NCBI GenBank assembly: GCA_028023455.1
Contig: JAQFVV010006271.1
Span: 751,795-815,794, forward strand
Source: Epiperipatus broadwayi
Lineage: Eukaryota > Onychophora > Udeonychophora > Euonychophora > Peripatidae
DNA: 64,000 bases
Reading direction: 5' to 3'
Shown: one piece after another, positions 34,300 through 47,497 of the stretch
Layout: each line of letters opens with the position of its first letter
Position numbering within the stretch: position 1 is the stretch's first letter
Notes under the pieces: generated by a model
Seen by the model: the letters and a program-made list of their open reading frames with translations, nothing else
What the model was told of the DNA's origin: nothing
Database searches by the model: none
Position numbers and translations under genes: made by a program

Positions 34300-35010
34300 A
34301 ATAGAGATCATGAAGAGAGGTTATTAAAGTTTTCAGAGGTGGAGCGGTCTGTTCATTCCATACTAGGGAAGATAAAAGTACAACTTGTGATATGTAGATG
34401 ATATAAATTTGCTGACAACAGCAAAGAAATAACTATAGGGACAGGGAGAATGATGAGTAAGAGCAGAAGCAGAATATATGCTAAAGCAAAATATGAAAAT
34501 GGTTAGATAATATAATTCACTGGAGCCATAGAAAGATGACAATGAAGAACTTTTAGCTGAAACAGGTTTAAAAGAATTTGTATCTAACTTTAAACTAAAT
34601 CAAAATGAAGAATATCATATAGAGTAAATGGTTGACTGCTTTTAGCATTGAAGATGTTTACACAATTTGCACCTACATAGAAAAACAGGCATAAAAATGC
34701 AGAAAAATGCTGTCTATTGAAGATTTTGGCATTTTAATATGACACTTGAAAACTGAAAAAACATGAGAGGAAAATAAAATGAAATGTTATCAAGGGATAA
34801 TTGTGTTGTCTTGAAAGGTTATAAGAACTAATGAATTGTTTTGGTAAGAAAGTTTGTGAATACACTAGCAAAAGTTGTCATGTTCAGATATTGTGAAATA
34901 TCAAGTAAAAAACAATGACCAAGATTGTCATAAATGAGTAATAATATAGAATGAATGGAGTCTACCAGCATTAAAACCATTTGGAAAAGGGAGAGGGAAG
35001 AGTGCACCAT
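34300..35010 (+). mobile_element. Possible LINE remnant
   Basis: A YVDDINLLTTAKK block at about 34,390 resembles the RT catalytic box (usually YADDI.LLA), and a Lys-rich segment follows in the same frame. Further on, pieces around 34,780-34,870 resemble the C-terminal region of LINE proteins. All are heavily broken and the match is weak. Confidence 0.35.
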
Positions 35011-36057
35011 TGACAAAATAGCAGATAAGGTGAATAATGATAATATAGTGCTACTATATTGAATGTCTCAAATCTGAAATGAGTGATTGGTAATACCTGT
35101 ATTTTAAACAAATTCCTTTTTGCATTTTCATTAAAATGTTTTCCATTTTTTAAAATTTGTCCCATAAATTTTTAACTTCTTTTTATAATTTGATTTACAA
35201 TATAATTTGAGTGGATTCCTATTAATAATTATTATCCCAAGTCTTTCTGTGATTCATTATTTTTAATCAAAACATTATTTACATAATAATTTGTTGTTAT
35301 AATATTTGAGTTTATACAACAAGAGATCCAATTACAATTGGTTTTTATTAATCCTTCTCATATTTTTTCACACCACTTTATAAAACCATGTTACATAACA
35401 TTTCAATAATTTCTTGTTCTTCACTTAATTTAAAGATTTTGTTATCATCTGCATAAAATATTAGAAAATGTTATTAAATTTATCTGTTTTTTAGAAATAG
35501 GATATAAACTAGTTATTTGAAAATTATTATAATTTTTTTATTTAATGAAATCTTTTATTCATTTTTATAAAGACAGATAATACCTCACTACGTTTTTTTT
35601 AAAAAAAAAATTGAAATTCAATAAAAATAAAGTCTTCTTACTTTTTAATATATTGTATTGTTATATCTCCACTTTTAAAGATATTACTCTCTTTAATTTA
35701 TTAATAATATTTATATCAATAATATTTGTAATTTATTCTTTATTAAATATATTTCTATTAAAATAATTTGAAAAATCATTTAAAGACATTTTAAAATGTT
35801 TTTATTGAAATTGAAAAATCTGTTTGTTTGTTTATTAAGTGGTTATAGGGCAGAATAAAGATTTTTTTTTCAATTTAATAACATTTTTTTAACATAAAAA
35901 GATAAAATGTCAACAATTTTAAACAGAAAAGTTACTTACTGATTTCTTATACATATATAATTATATTTAACATACTAAATATGCTGTTTATATAAAGAGT
36001 ATACATATTAACTTACTGCAGAAATATCTGAGTATATGTATGAATTGATTTAAAATA
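35011..36057. other. AT-rich non-coding stretch
   Basis: No gene recognised; long A/T runs only. Confidence 0.45.
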
Positions 36058-36432
36058 ATATATATATAATTAAATTTACCTCAAATCCAAAATTCAACCA
36101 GACCAGCAACAAATTAATATTAAAACACAACCAAAGATTTCACTGCTACAAGCAGACTTCTCAAGCATAAAGAACTAAAAAAACTACACAATATATATAA
36201 TATTAAACATTACCCACAAATCCATTCACGTCCCATCCACCCTTAATATTAAAAGAACTCTTAAATAAGTTAATTGCTTCAGAATAATATATTTTCAATA
36301 ATAAAGATTCTGTAATTCTTCTTTTCATTTCATTTCTCTCAAAGAAGCAGTGAAACCTTTGGTTGTGTTTTAATATTAATTTTTTGCTGGTCTGGTTGAA
36401 TTTTGGATTTGGGTTAATTTTAATTATATATT
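36058..36432. repeat. Foldback with about 75-base arms, Penelope-like motif
   Basis: The left arm (about 36,080-36,147) and right arm (about 36,346-36,430) are reverse complements at about 90%: both contain CAAAATTCAACCAGACCAGC and AAAACACAACCAAAG (or complements). On the minus strand of the left arm, and on the plus strand of the right arm, GAAA(C/T)C-TTT-GGTT forms a tiny stem-loop after a hairpin, as in small hammerhead ribozymes. It is a different sequence family from the 6-9 kb block but has the same layout. Confidence 0.65.
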
Positions 36433-36462
36433 GACTAGTTTAGCTTTATGCTTGTAATGTTT

Positions 36463-36464
<2 letters not shown>

Positions 36465-36536
<72 letters not shown>
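36465..36536. repeat. (TA)n microsatellite, about 72 bases
   Basis: The longest perfect dinucleotide run in the window. It ends at TTGTGACC, a junction pattern seen at other AT tracts here. Confidence 0.95.
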
Positions 36537-36539
<3 letters not shown>

Positions 36540-37437
36540 GACCTTCTGGTTTGGCACCAGAAATAGTCATTATAGTAGTGTTGTAGTATATCAATAATAT
36601 CTGATATTATCCTTTTTAAAAAAAATGAAATAACATGAAATTTTAAATTTTTTTTATTTTGACTTAAAACTGTAATTAAAAGTAAGTGTATGTGTAATTA
36701 AAAGATTTCTTAAATGTTTAGTATCTTATTTTAGGGTATAATTAATGATAGAATAGGGGGTAGCTTGTTATATGCATAATCAGTACAGTTTAAGTTGATG
36801 CTTACTTGTTATATTTGTTCATAAAGCAGTATTCAGATTTGTTAGAATGATTTTCTAGTTCATTTGTTCTATACATTTTAATTTATAGCATGAACAGTAA
36901 AATATGTTTTACTCATCATCATTCACATTGTCATTTCAGTCATATCAGTGTAATACCTAAAGCAAATTACTACTGAATATTCATGCATTATCCAACCTCA
37001 TTTTTCATTCATATGTTTCATTAAATCATTAAATATCCCACATCACATTCAAATATTTAATTTTATCAATAATAGTATTAAAAAACTAGCTTAATTACAT
37101 TTTAAATAAATCAATGGATTATGGATTGGTAGATTATTTAATGACAAATACTGTAAAATATTTTATTTATTAAAACAATTGTCATCAGTTTTATTCTACT
37201 GCTTTAAAAATATTTAATTATTAGTTCAACATTTTTTTTAAATTTATTTAAAAGACGAAATAATTTTTTTTTTATCTTTTTTTTTTTTACTTTCACAAGT
37301 TTTTGCATATATTAAGTAAGTTTTCAGGGGGAGGAGCAGACTGGCAGTCTTTTTTTGGTGATGTCAAAAATATTGTAAATGATTGGAAGAGAAAAATGTG
37401 ATGTAGTTGTTATTAAAAAAATCTATAAAAAGGAATA
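36537..37437. other. AT-rich non-coding stretch
   Basis: Starts TGTGACCTTCTGG directly after the (TA)n run, which may be the edge of an unrecognised element. No ORF supported. Confidence 0.4.
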
Positions 37438-37445
37438 CTTAAAAT

Positions 37446-39134
37446 GGTAAAAGCCTGAAATCTGGGCACGGCCACTTGGGACATTGTTTACATGTCAAAA
37501 CACATAAAAATGCTGTTTCGGCAGCCGCAGCCTTACAGGCTAATACAACATTTACGTATTGTATTAACCCATTGAGCTAGGCCACTTTACATGACATCGC
37601 ACAAAAATATTATGGCCTGTTTGTGCTTCGAAGCTATTTTTGTGTATTCGTTCTTTTCATAACTGATTACTGTATCACTTGAGGGTGTTTAAATTTCAAG
37701 GCGGTATGACTTTTTCAAATCTGCGTAATAGAGTAATGTCACTTAGATTTAAAAATGTTGTTAATTATTAAGAATTGTCATATGTTCCCCACCCTTCCCA
37801 AAAAAAGGTTAATATGTAAAAAAATTGGCAAAGTGTATGTTCGAACAGGCTTCGACAAAGCTCATGCGCTAAGTCACATTTCAGCGTGGTGGGGAAAATA
37901 TTCAAGACCACTAAAAGATCTGAGACGAACATGCAATTTTGAAACTTTTCTTCAGATAAATTGCCGAGTACAGAAAGTGTGTGAGATTGTATTTTTTTTT
38001 ATTTTGTCAGGCACACGTAATGTTCACTTTTTATTACAGCAATAAAATCGAATAAATAATTTTAAAAAGTCCAAAGTTTGTGTCCTTTTTTTTTGTTTTT
38101 TATTTCATTCGAAATTGACAAGTATTTGGATTCAATTTTTTGCAGCGGGGTATTTACAATAAATGACAACTTTGGTTGACTTTTTGTTAAGAATAACAAA
38201 TTACGAAATACACTCCACCCCCACCCCCAAAAGCAGTTTATTGTAGAAGGCTAAAAAAAAAAAGGTAATTCGAATGAAATAGAAATCAAAGTAAAAAGTG
38301 AGAAAAAGTTGTTCCAAAAAAAGAAAAAAAAAGGTTAAATTCTTGACTTTTTGGTTACAATTCTTTTTCCGAGTGTGGGTGGGTGTTTGAAAACAATTTT
38401 TGAATCGGCAAAAACACAAAAGTAAATTTTGATTTAATATTAAGAAAAACAATTACATCAACCAAAAAGAAATCAAAATTCGAAATAAGTCCCAAAGTTG
38501 ATTCTCTTTTTTCAGCGCTGTTAAAATAATTGACAATTTTTGTTGCCTTTTTGTTAATAATAAACAGTACAAATTCCCCCCTCCCCCACTCAAAAAGCTG
38601 TTTCTTGTAGTAGCCAAAAAAAAGGTTAATTCAAACATAATCTAAATCAAAGTGATAACAAGTTGTGTTTAAAAAAAAAGTAAAATTAATAATAATAAAA
38701 AAAACCATTTAGTCAAGACAAAAAAAAAATAAATAAAAGAAAGGTAGAATTAAGTTCTAAACAAGTTGCAAATAATTGTATTCTATTTTTTCGGCAGTGG
38801 GATTCAAACAAATTTTTTTGACGTCATGAAACGGTCCGAAGTTTTCAAATGCTAAAAAGAAAAAAAATACAATTAGCAAAATTTGTTGAAAAAATATCAG
38901 GTTCCAACAAAAAACCCACAAAAAGTAACAAAAATCAATATCAAAATTTGTTTAATAATAAAAAAATCATGTTCTAAATGAAATAAAAATTATTCGTTTA
39001 ATCAATATTGGAAAAAAAAACCTTGTTGTATAAAAAAAGAAAAAAAGTTGTGGCGGCCCGGTAACATTATATTTCATTGATTTTGTCTAGTATCAACACT
39101 CCAAGTGGCTTTGCCCAGATTTCAGGCTTTTACC
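37446..39134. mobile_element. Non-autonomous TIR DNA transposon (1,689 bp)
   Basis: The inverted ends start GGTAAAAGCCTGAAATCTGG and agree over about 32 of 34 bases. Flanks are CTTAAAAT (37,438-37,445) and CTTAAAAC (39,135-39,142), an 8-base duplication with one mismatch. The TIR does not begin like a typical hAT end, so the superfamily is open (an 8-bp duplication also fits P or Merlin types). No transposase is visible. A 96-codon ORF (37,755-38,045) with no known motif lies inside. Two diverged copies of a unit of about 350 bases (from about 38,100 and 38,460) share a TTGACAA...CTTTTTGTTAA segment, a C-rich run and GGTTAATTC-like ends. Confidence 0.85.
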
Positions 39135-39140
39135 CTTAAA

Positions 39141-39205
39141 ACTTTTAAGAGGGCAATCATAATTATTTTTAAGAGGGCAATCATTAAAAAGTTTTAAGAG
39201 GGCAA
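39141..39205. repeat. Minisatellite, unit about 25 bases
   Basis: Three copies of TTTTAAGAGGGCAAT(C/T)A with slightly different spacers directly adjoin the right target duplication of the TIR transposon. Confidence 0.8.
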
Positions 39206-42200
39206 TTATAACTAACTAAGGACAATTACAATTAAGTTTTATCTAACAAAGTTTAATAGTGCAATTATTTTTCCTCTTCCAAAGTTCAAGTTGAAAATTT
39301 AAATATAGTATTTGTTTACGAAATGTGTACTTAAAACCACTAAAAGATATGTCAATTTTGCTCTCAGCTGATTGTTTGAATTTTCCCACCGTTATGCTAA
39401 AGTATATGTAAGTGTTATATTATATTATTCAAGATAAATTGTTATTATTTAAGAAAATGGGAATGCATGATAGGATTGTAAAATTATTTTATTTAAATTT
39501 AAACTTAACAGGAAAGAATAAAAGAATGTTTGTTTATTTTCTAACAATCAATTTCTTAAGTTTTTATCATATCATGAATGGAATAACTGCAACTTGCATC
39601 GTTTATATGTGGAAAAGGTGTGAACTTTTATTGAACATTTTCAGAACTTTATTAAATAAATTTCATGCTAAGTATAAAAGAAAATTCAAAAATATACACA
39701 AGAATTATATAATTTTATTGACATATTTATTGGAATAGTGGATAATTGTTTCTACTTTTACCTATTGAAGGAAATCAAAATTAAATGTGCAAATGAGTGG
39801 ACTATGATATTTACATGTTTCCTAAAACTAATAAGAGAAATAAATTATAAAATGGATAAATTTATATGTCTTCACCTTATTAAATGCCTTTTAAAATTCT
39901 ATGAATTTAATATGAAATATTACTTTATATGTTGTAAAATGTGCATTGCCTAATTAATGTTTCCTAATACCCAGCTCAACAGGAATTCATAGCTAACTGC
40001 TAGAACATTGAATCCGTTATTTTAAATTAAAAGTAACATTTTTTTTATCTGCAGAAATGTGCCATTTTTGTGTGTCAATATTTATCTTTGTGCATTATAA
40101 TTATTTTCCTTATTTATTTGGAGACATGACAAGGAAAGTCATGTAAAAACTATTCATAAACTTTTCGTTTCGTTTGGAAAGAAGAAAAAAGAAGAGCACT
40201 TTATTTTATTTAATAGTGTTTAGATAGGTAATATTAGTTAAAATATGTTTATTATATGTATTATTATATTTTGTTCTCCTAGAACTTCTCTTAAATGTAC
40301 AGTATTAATGGAAGATATTGTACTGGTAATTTTTTTATTATTATTGCTATTATTTTAATATGAGGTTTGGTCATGGCATGTGTTAATAACCTGCGCGTAT
40401 AATAAAACAAATGGAAGAATCCATTTATAGTTCAATAGGGGTGAATAATTATTTTAAAAAAAGAGTTCATTATATTAAATCTTACCGTATATATATATAT
40501 ATATATATATAAATTAGAATATCATTATTTTCAATAATTATTTCATCTATAATATACAACTTTATTATTTATTTAGGTTCAATTTTACTGCAGATTTATG
40601 CCAATATCAATCCATTTAAAAAAATTATTTTGTTTTGCTTTGTCCACAGTAATTATTATTTTATTCTCCAACCATTCTTCGAACATTACCAAGTTCTAAA
40701 TATTGTCAGATATATTTATTCTTTATTAATTCTAGCAGTAATAATTAATATTTTAACAGTAATTCTTTGCTTACTGCGATTTTAAATGGTCTGTGTATCA
40801 TTATGCTTATACGTGTGTGTGTCCATTATTAAACTTATTTATAATTATATGTAATTGCAAGTAAAAATGATTTTAAATCAATTGGATTCAGAGGAAAAAG
40901 GGATGATCAGTCATTTTGAAGGATTAGAAAGTTATTTAAGAGAGAATTATTATTTCTTTGTTATGCCTGAATGAAAAGTATTTTTGTGGCTATATGCTAT
41001 AAAGTTCACAATGTTTTATAATATTTTATGGTATTCAGTCAGTGTATTTGTTATTTGAATATTTAATATGGGTAGTTTGCCCAGTGTAGTGTAGTGTATG
41101 GCATTGAGTATTCCTTTTCTTATCCATGTATTGTAGTATTTTGATAGGAGTGGATTGAATCCTCCTTTTATATTTGACATGATGAATTAAATGTGTATGA
41201 AGCTAGATATGTTGTCTCCCTGATTTTCATTTGGTGATGAGTTATTCCACCAGTTATTTAGTCTTAAAGATAGACTTGGGAGTTATTATTGTATTTACCT
41301 GATTTGAATTATAGAAATCTTTTATCCCATGTGTATATTGTATGTTTTCCAGCTTATGCTATAGCCAAGTGTTTGATAGTTTATGGATAAAAAGAAGAAT
41401 AAAAGGAGAGTATAGTGTCTTATAAAACAGCTGTATTGTAGTTAATAAATAAAGATTGATTAGTCTTTGCTTTCATCCGTATTATGATTATATTGAAATA
41501 TCATAAGCAAACTGATTAGATTGACTAACATTAATTATTTATTGTCTTTGACCCACAGCATAATACAGATTCATGCACAAATGGTTAATTTTGAGATATA
41601 AAAAAGTTCACTATTAATGTATAACTTTACTTATCATGTTAAAACATTTTATAGTAATAATTTAGGCTTAATCTGATTGATTTTTATCATTTAATCATAA
41701 TTTGCATAAATAATCAAGCAAAGATAGGACATAGTTAATGAATACAATGATTTACTTTATTTTGGCAAAGCAGAACCTAGTTATTCAATAGAATACTTTA
41801 CTTCAAAATTACAAAGAAAAATACATTTAATTAATAGAAGTATTTATTTTCTTTGGTAAGATAGTCCAATATTATTCCTAGTTTTCAATCCCCTTATTTT
41901 AATTTTAGTTAGAATACATTTAAAGTAAAATGCAAAATCTTAATTTATTCAGTATAATTAAAATATTAATCTATGTTGTTGTCATAAATTTTAATTGGTA
42001 AATGAGTGTTATCCAGCAAAATGCTGAATATAAGATAATTTGGTAATCAGTTACTAGAAGTGTAAGGTCATATTTTTTTTCATTTTTGTATAAGTCTATC
42101 AGAAATCACTGATAGCTAAAAAGCCATATCTTTTATAGCAAATGATATGGATTTATTTAGCTCATTTAATGTTAAAAATAAAATGTTTTACCAATCTATC

Positions 42201-43204
42201 AGAATGCTCTGATAAATGAAATGTAGTAGATTTAAAAGTTGAGAAATTATGTTGTATTATTTATCCTTGTGTAAACTGTAACTAATGATACTAAATCCCT
42301 TTGAATTGTGTTCATACCAATGAAAGAAAAATTAAATGTTTGTTTAACTATTTTTCTATTTGATCAATGTGTTTAGAGTTTCTTCTCTAGCATTCATTCG
42401 TGTTCCACACTTCCACACATGCTTACACATTTATTTTATTTAATGTGATATAATTGAATTTTATTTAATTATAATAAATCTCTAGATATGATGATATTGA
42501 TTTCCTTGATTCAAACACTATTATCTACTGATCATTTTTAAAAGGGTTTTTGTATTTAATAATTGTTTAGATGATGAATTGAAATCAAAATGTGCCCGAT
42601 TTCTTTCATTGTCTAACTGCAAGTATTTAATTAGGGTATTGTTTGGTTTGTAATATTATTTTCATAGTGTTAAGTAATGATATTGAGGTGTAGAAGTGTT
42701 AGATCAAGCCATACCATAAGTTAATTCCATGAGATCTTCCATTTAAATTCAGATTAGATAATAAATTCAGTTAATTAGATTAGATTAGTGAGTAGTTAAA
42801 ATTTAATAATGATAGGTTTAGCTTGAGTTTAGATCCAGTGAGTTATACATTACAATTTTTAAAATATTATTTTTTTATTTTATTTTAGTTATTAGTTTAA
42901 TTGTATAATATGGTAGAGGTTGTTCAGTGCATATGGATGATGGGAGGAGGTGAAATATAGAGTATAATTAGTTAATTTTAGCTGATAGAATTTTACCAAT
43001 TTAATTTTTGTTTAGCATAGAACTTGATAGATGTTTATTCCTATTAGTTATAATATTTTCTCCCACATCTAATGTACATTGTACACCTCATACACCTCTG
43101 TATCCCTCAACTGAGTTAGTTTTAGGTGAAAACTTTAATTAAGAGCCTCATGAATAGATTTAGGATAAAGTTAGATTAATAATTTATTCTATGATCCATA
43201 GAAT
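39206..43204. other. 4 kb of AT-rich DNA without a recognised gene
   Basis: ORFs at 39,412-39,738 and 39,738-39,953 lie end to end and encode Lys/Phe/Tyr/Leu-rich sequence of the kind random AT-rich DNA gives; I see no motif. A (TA)n run lies at 40,487-40,511. Otherwise nothing recognised. Confidence 0.45.
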
Positions 43205-43222
43205 TGGCGCCCCCGGGTAATT
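43205..43222 (+). promoter_or_regulatory. Isolated primer-binding-site-like sequence
   Basis: TTGGCGCCCCCGGGTAA shares TGGCGCCC with the tRNA-Lys-type site of element A. GGGGTTACA follows about 40 bases downstream and abuts an (AT)n tract at 43,255. No LTR pair could be linked to it, so it may be the stub of a lost LTR element or chance. Confidence 0.3.
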
Positions 43223-43270
43223 GTTATTGTTGGTGATAGGTGTGAGGGGTTACAATATATATATATATAA

Positions 43271-43907
43271 TGTACAATATAATTTTGGTGAGCATTTTTT
43301 TAAAAAAAATTATAAACTTAAAATAATATTTCATACTTTTAGTCATTTATATTCGCATATATTATTATGCACACATACTAAATATGATATATACATAAGG
43401 GAGATACATTTTAACTTTTAACAAATATCTAATAATAATATATATATATATTAATTATAAATGTCAAGTCAATTTAAATTATAATATGGTTTTACATTTT
43501 TTTATGGTGCCAATGCTAAAAAGCTAAAGTTAATAGAGATATATTTTTTTTTTAATATTAAAAGCTTTTCTTGATCACACACTAAAAAATAAAAACAATA
43601 ATTGTTCCTTCCACTTGAAAAAAAAAAGGACAAGCCTAGAAATCAGTTAAGTCAATTCCCATTTTTCAAAACAGGGGAATGACTTAATTAATTTCTTGAT
43701 CCCCAGTGTTTTTATTTCAAGTTAAATCTAAAATCCCAATGGTAGTTGAAGAAACATTTTTTTCTTTTTAATGATATTCAGTAAAAGCATTTAATACAAA
43801 AAAATTTACATCTGTTGTTTCATTTTTATTATTAATTGATTTTTGTTAGTTGTCTCATTAAAATCCCCAAATTTTTGAGATTCCTTTTCATATTTTTGTA
43901 AAGTCTT
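43271..43907. other. AT-rich non-coding stretch with a short hairpin
   Basis: A hairpin with arms TTAAGTCAATTCCC / GGGAATGACTTAA lies at about 43,648-43,690. No gene recognised. Confidence 0.45.
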
Positions 43908-45300
43908 TATATATATATATATTGTAGTAGATTAAAAATATGCAATGGGGAGAATAATAACTTTATATAGCCTGAATAAAAATATAGCTCAATCATTGGT
44001 CACCGTTTATAATAGAATAAAAATATGGGACACACCATATCCTTAATCATAGCCTAATTATTAATCACCTCTTTTAATACAATAAAATTATGAACGAAGG
44101 AAGAAGTAATTTAATAATGGTCATCATGACTTGTAATGTCATTTATAACAGAATGAAAATGATAGACTAAATTAAAGTGAATAGCAATCAATAAATAACA
44201 ATATAACACTTAAGTCAATAAAACAATGATAATAACCTTTATTGTAACCTCATAGATCCATACAGCATTTAGAACAAATACAAAACAAATAAAATCATCA
44301 TTTCAAGCTATCCTAAAATATGAGCATTATTTGCAATAGATTAAACGTAAAGCAATAAAATCAGTTGTTATCATATAAACAAGGATCTATGCATATTATA
44401 TAAACACTTATAATAGAATGAAAGTATTGACAAAGAATCAAAACATTGTTTATAATAATACAAACATATACTGAAAATTACATTATTTATATTTAAATGT
44501 TATAATTCATGGTTGGATAAGATAATAATTTTAATATGACCTACAAATCTAAAATATCAATGATATCTAAATAAATAGATAATTCAATAATTGATTTGCA
44601 ATTACAACTAAATAAAATAAAAGTACTGCTAACTCAACCATACTATTCCAATAATATCAATATATTTTTATTAATTAAATCAATTATAATAAAATTAAAT
44701 ATTTAATAATAATACAAAATCAATTAACTTATCTTTCCCCTCTTACTAACTTAAAATACTATAAAACAAAATCTTCCTATTAGATAACATTAAATTGTAT
44801 AATATCCAATAACATCAATATATAAAGTAAACGATAGATTTCTGTATGATGCATACTCAAGTGCTATTAATAAATCACATCCAATTATTTTTTAATTTAG
44901 TAAAGCTAGTTATTTAAACTTTAGACTATAATTATCAAAACATATGAAAGATTATTATCTCATCCATCCATGAATTATTTTGTTTAAATATATAAATGAC
45001 ATTTAATTTTTAATATAAGTTTGTATTATTATAAACAGTGTTTTTGATTCATAAGGAATATTAAAGTTTATCTGTCTAACTCTTTGTCATTATTTCATTC
45101 TGTTATAAATGGTTTATATAATAGGCACAGATAATTGTTTATAAGATAATAATATTTGGTTTTATTGCTTTGTCTTTAACCTGTTGCAAACAATGCTTAT
45201 ATTTTAGGACAACTTGAGGTGATGATTTTAGTTGTTTTCAATCTGTTCTGAATACTGTCTGAATCTATGAGGTTGCAATAACTTTAATTCATAGTTTCAG
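43908..45300. repeat. Large diverged foldback with repeated units
   Basis: The stretch about 44,215-44,590 is the inverted counterpart of about 44,900-45,300: shared blocks include AACCTCATAGAT(C/T)CA, CCTAAAATAT(A/G)AGCATT, AAAGCAATAAAA and TTTATAATAATACAAAC (or complements). By eye the arms agree at about 75-80%. Within the left half, TTATAATAGAATGAAA-like units recur several times (about 44,010, 44,150, 44,410). The block begins at an (AT)n tract ending TTGTAG (43,922). No coding sequence was seen inside. Confidence 0.7.
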
Positions 45301-47474
45301 CTTCCTCCGTATTGGCTTTTCTGTTAAATACAGTTATATTATTAATTAAATACTATTTATCTGACGATGTGAAGCTTCTGGTCAAAACATTTAATTTATA
45401 TATGGCAAAGATTTCCAAAGAAAACATATTCAATAGATCTTTAAAGTTAATGCAATTTCTTCCTTTAAAGATATTTTTAGTTCAAATAAGCACTATAATA
45501 AACATAATACTAATAAAATAATAGGGAGCTGGCAATAAATGGTAGGTAAAACAAATGATTCAGCTGAGAATATCATTATGGGATACCGGGTTTACTTATA
45601 CAATAATACAGCATCATTTTAATTCTATTTTTTTTAATTTCTAAAAGAACCATTTTTAAGCAGTTTTTCTCTTTTTAAAATTATTTTCACATACAGCATT
45701 TTAAGATGCTTCCAAATAATTTCTCTTTACTTTTCTTAATTTAAAAGTGGGAGCATTTTGCAAGTAGAGAATTCAATCTGTTCAATGAGTCAAAATAAAC
45801 TATCACAATTTTACATATAGGTATAAGCACAAATTTTTCAGTTCATCATAACTATACTTTAACATTTAACAGATAAAAGTTCATCCTTAAATAATTGCAG
45901 TTCAAAATATTTTTATATAAACTATTTTAGAACAGGTAATTAATATAACAAAGAATATCTGTTAGTTACTATCAGCATACTTAATATAATATAGGAACTT
46001 GGAATCAGCTATAAACGAAAATAACAAGCATATTGGAGCTTTTAAATATATAATTAAATCACTACAAATGTTTTTCAATTTTCCTTATTTAAAATTTAGT
46101 CTATTTAAAGAATAACTGAGTAAATTTAGACTATAAAGTTGGGTGCAATAAAAGTCATTTAGCCATAAATATATTAGCTGTTTATATCTTAAATTCATTT
46201 AACAGAAGATATAATTTCTGCAGTTAGTAAATAAGATAGCATGTATAAAATTTTCTTTTAACATTTCTACAATAGTTTTAAGAGAATTAGCTGAAAGTCA
46301 ATGACAAGAAAATGGTTACCTATTCATTTTAGCAGTTGCTTATTGTAGTCTTGGAAAAATTAAAGATATAATTTACCATACTTTTGTTAAATGAAATAAT
46401 AAACTTTAAAAATAATTACAACTTGTTTTAGAGAAGAAAGATTTCAGGAAACTTCAGGATTCAATAACACACACCTTTAATACAGTAAAACTTTCCTATA
46501 TGTATCCTTATTCTTTCTATCTCCTCCCAAAAATTTTAATGTCAATTTATTTTAATCAACCAATAAATATAATTTCTTTCATTTTAACTGTAATTTTTTT
46601 TAAAATCAGCTGGAAAATTAATCAATTTGATAAATGGTGTCAGTTTGATCTAAATATTTGAAAATCACGTGGTTTAATGACTCTAAATTAAAAGTTAATA
46701 ATTAGTTTTTATGCAACATTAATAAAAAAAATGTATTACATAAAATAAAAGTAGAAAAACTAATATAAAAATTAAACTAATTTTATTTATCAAAAACTTT
46801 TTAAATATATAATCATAATGATTTTATTCATTCATTTGTTTTCTTTCTTTTAATATTATAATTAAATTATCTATTCATTTTCTTCTTGTATCTCTATGCA
46901 TGTACATACACAGGGTTGACCTTACTTGACTCTCACTAGTTAATTATAACTTTTTAATGACGTCAAATAAAAAAATATTGAAGAATATTATATTAGAAAT
47001 AACTTTTAACAAAATAAGGCCAATCTACATTAAAGATTAAATTATTATTTGACTGCTTTAAAAAAACTAAAGATTAATTTTAAATCAATTTTAACATTAT
47101 TTATTCTAGTTATAATATTAGCTCAATTATTAACTATAAACTAGAAATAAATAAAAGAAAAGTTATCTTATGATATATTTAACATTATCTATTCATATTT
47201 TAAATACTAATTTAAATATTTATTTTGTGTAAAATGCTATCTTACATCTTAAACACAACTAACTACAAATAGGTGACTTACTTTGCACATATAATTATAT
47301 AAAATTTACCAAATATCACAACATTACCAATTATTATTACAGACTATTCATTAATGAACCAATTTCTTCTTTATTTTTATTATTATTATTTTTTTAAAAC
47401 AGATAATTATATACAATGGTTAAGCTAATATAAGTTCTAGCAGCTATTGGGACCAAGTGAAGTTTCACTTAGGT
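45301..47474. other. AT-rich non-coding stretch
   Basis: No gene recognised in 2.2 kb. A 69-codon ORF at 45,312-45,521 has random-like hydrophobic composition. Confidence 0.45.
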
Positions 47475-47497
47475 ACTATATATATATATATATATAT
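47475..47497. repeat. (TA)n microsatellite
   Basis: About eleven TA units, followed directly by TGTGCCCTTGTCTG. Confidence 0.9.

Noticed and set aside
37500-37580. tRNA-like TAGCTCAATGG on the minus strand
   Set aside because: It fits an A box, but no B box or acceptor stem follows; it lies inside the TIR transposon.
39412-39953. Two end-to-end ORFs of 108 and 71 codons
   Set aside because: Lys/Phe/Tyr/Leu-rich low-information sequence as expected from AT-rich DNA; no motif or start context.
36537-43254. A single 6.7-kb element from TGTGACC to GGGGTTACA between AT tracts
   Set aside because: No matching terminal repeats, primer site in the right place or coding was found; noted only as part of the AT-edge observation.
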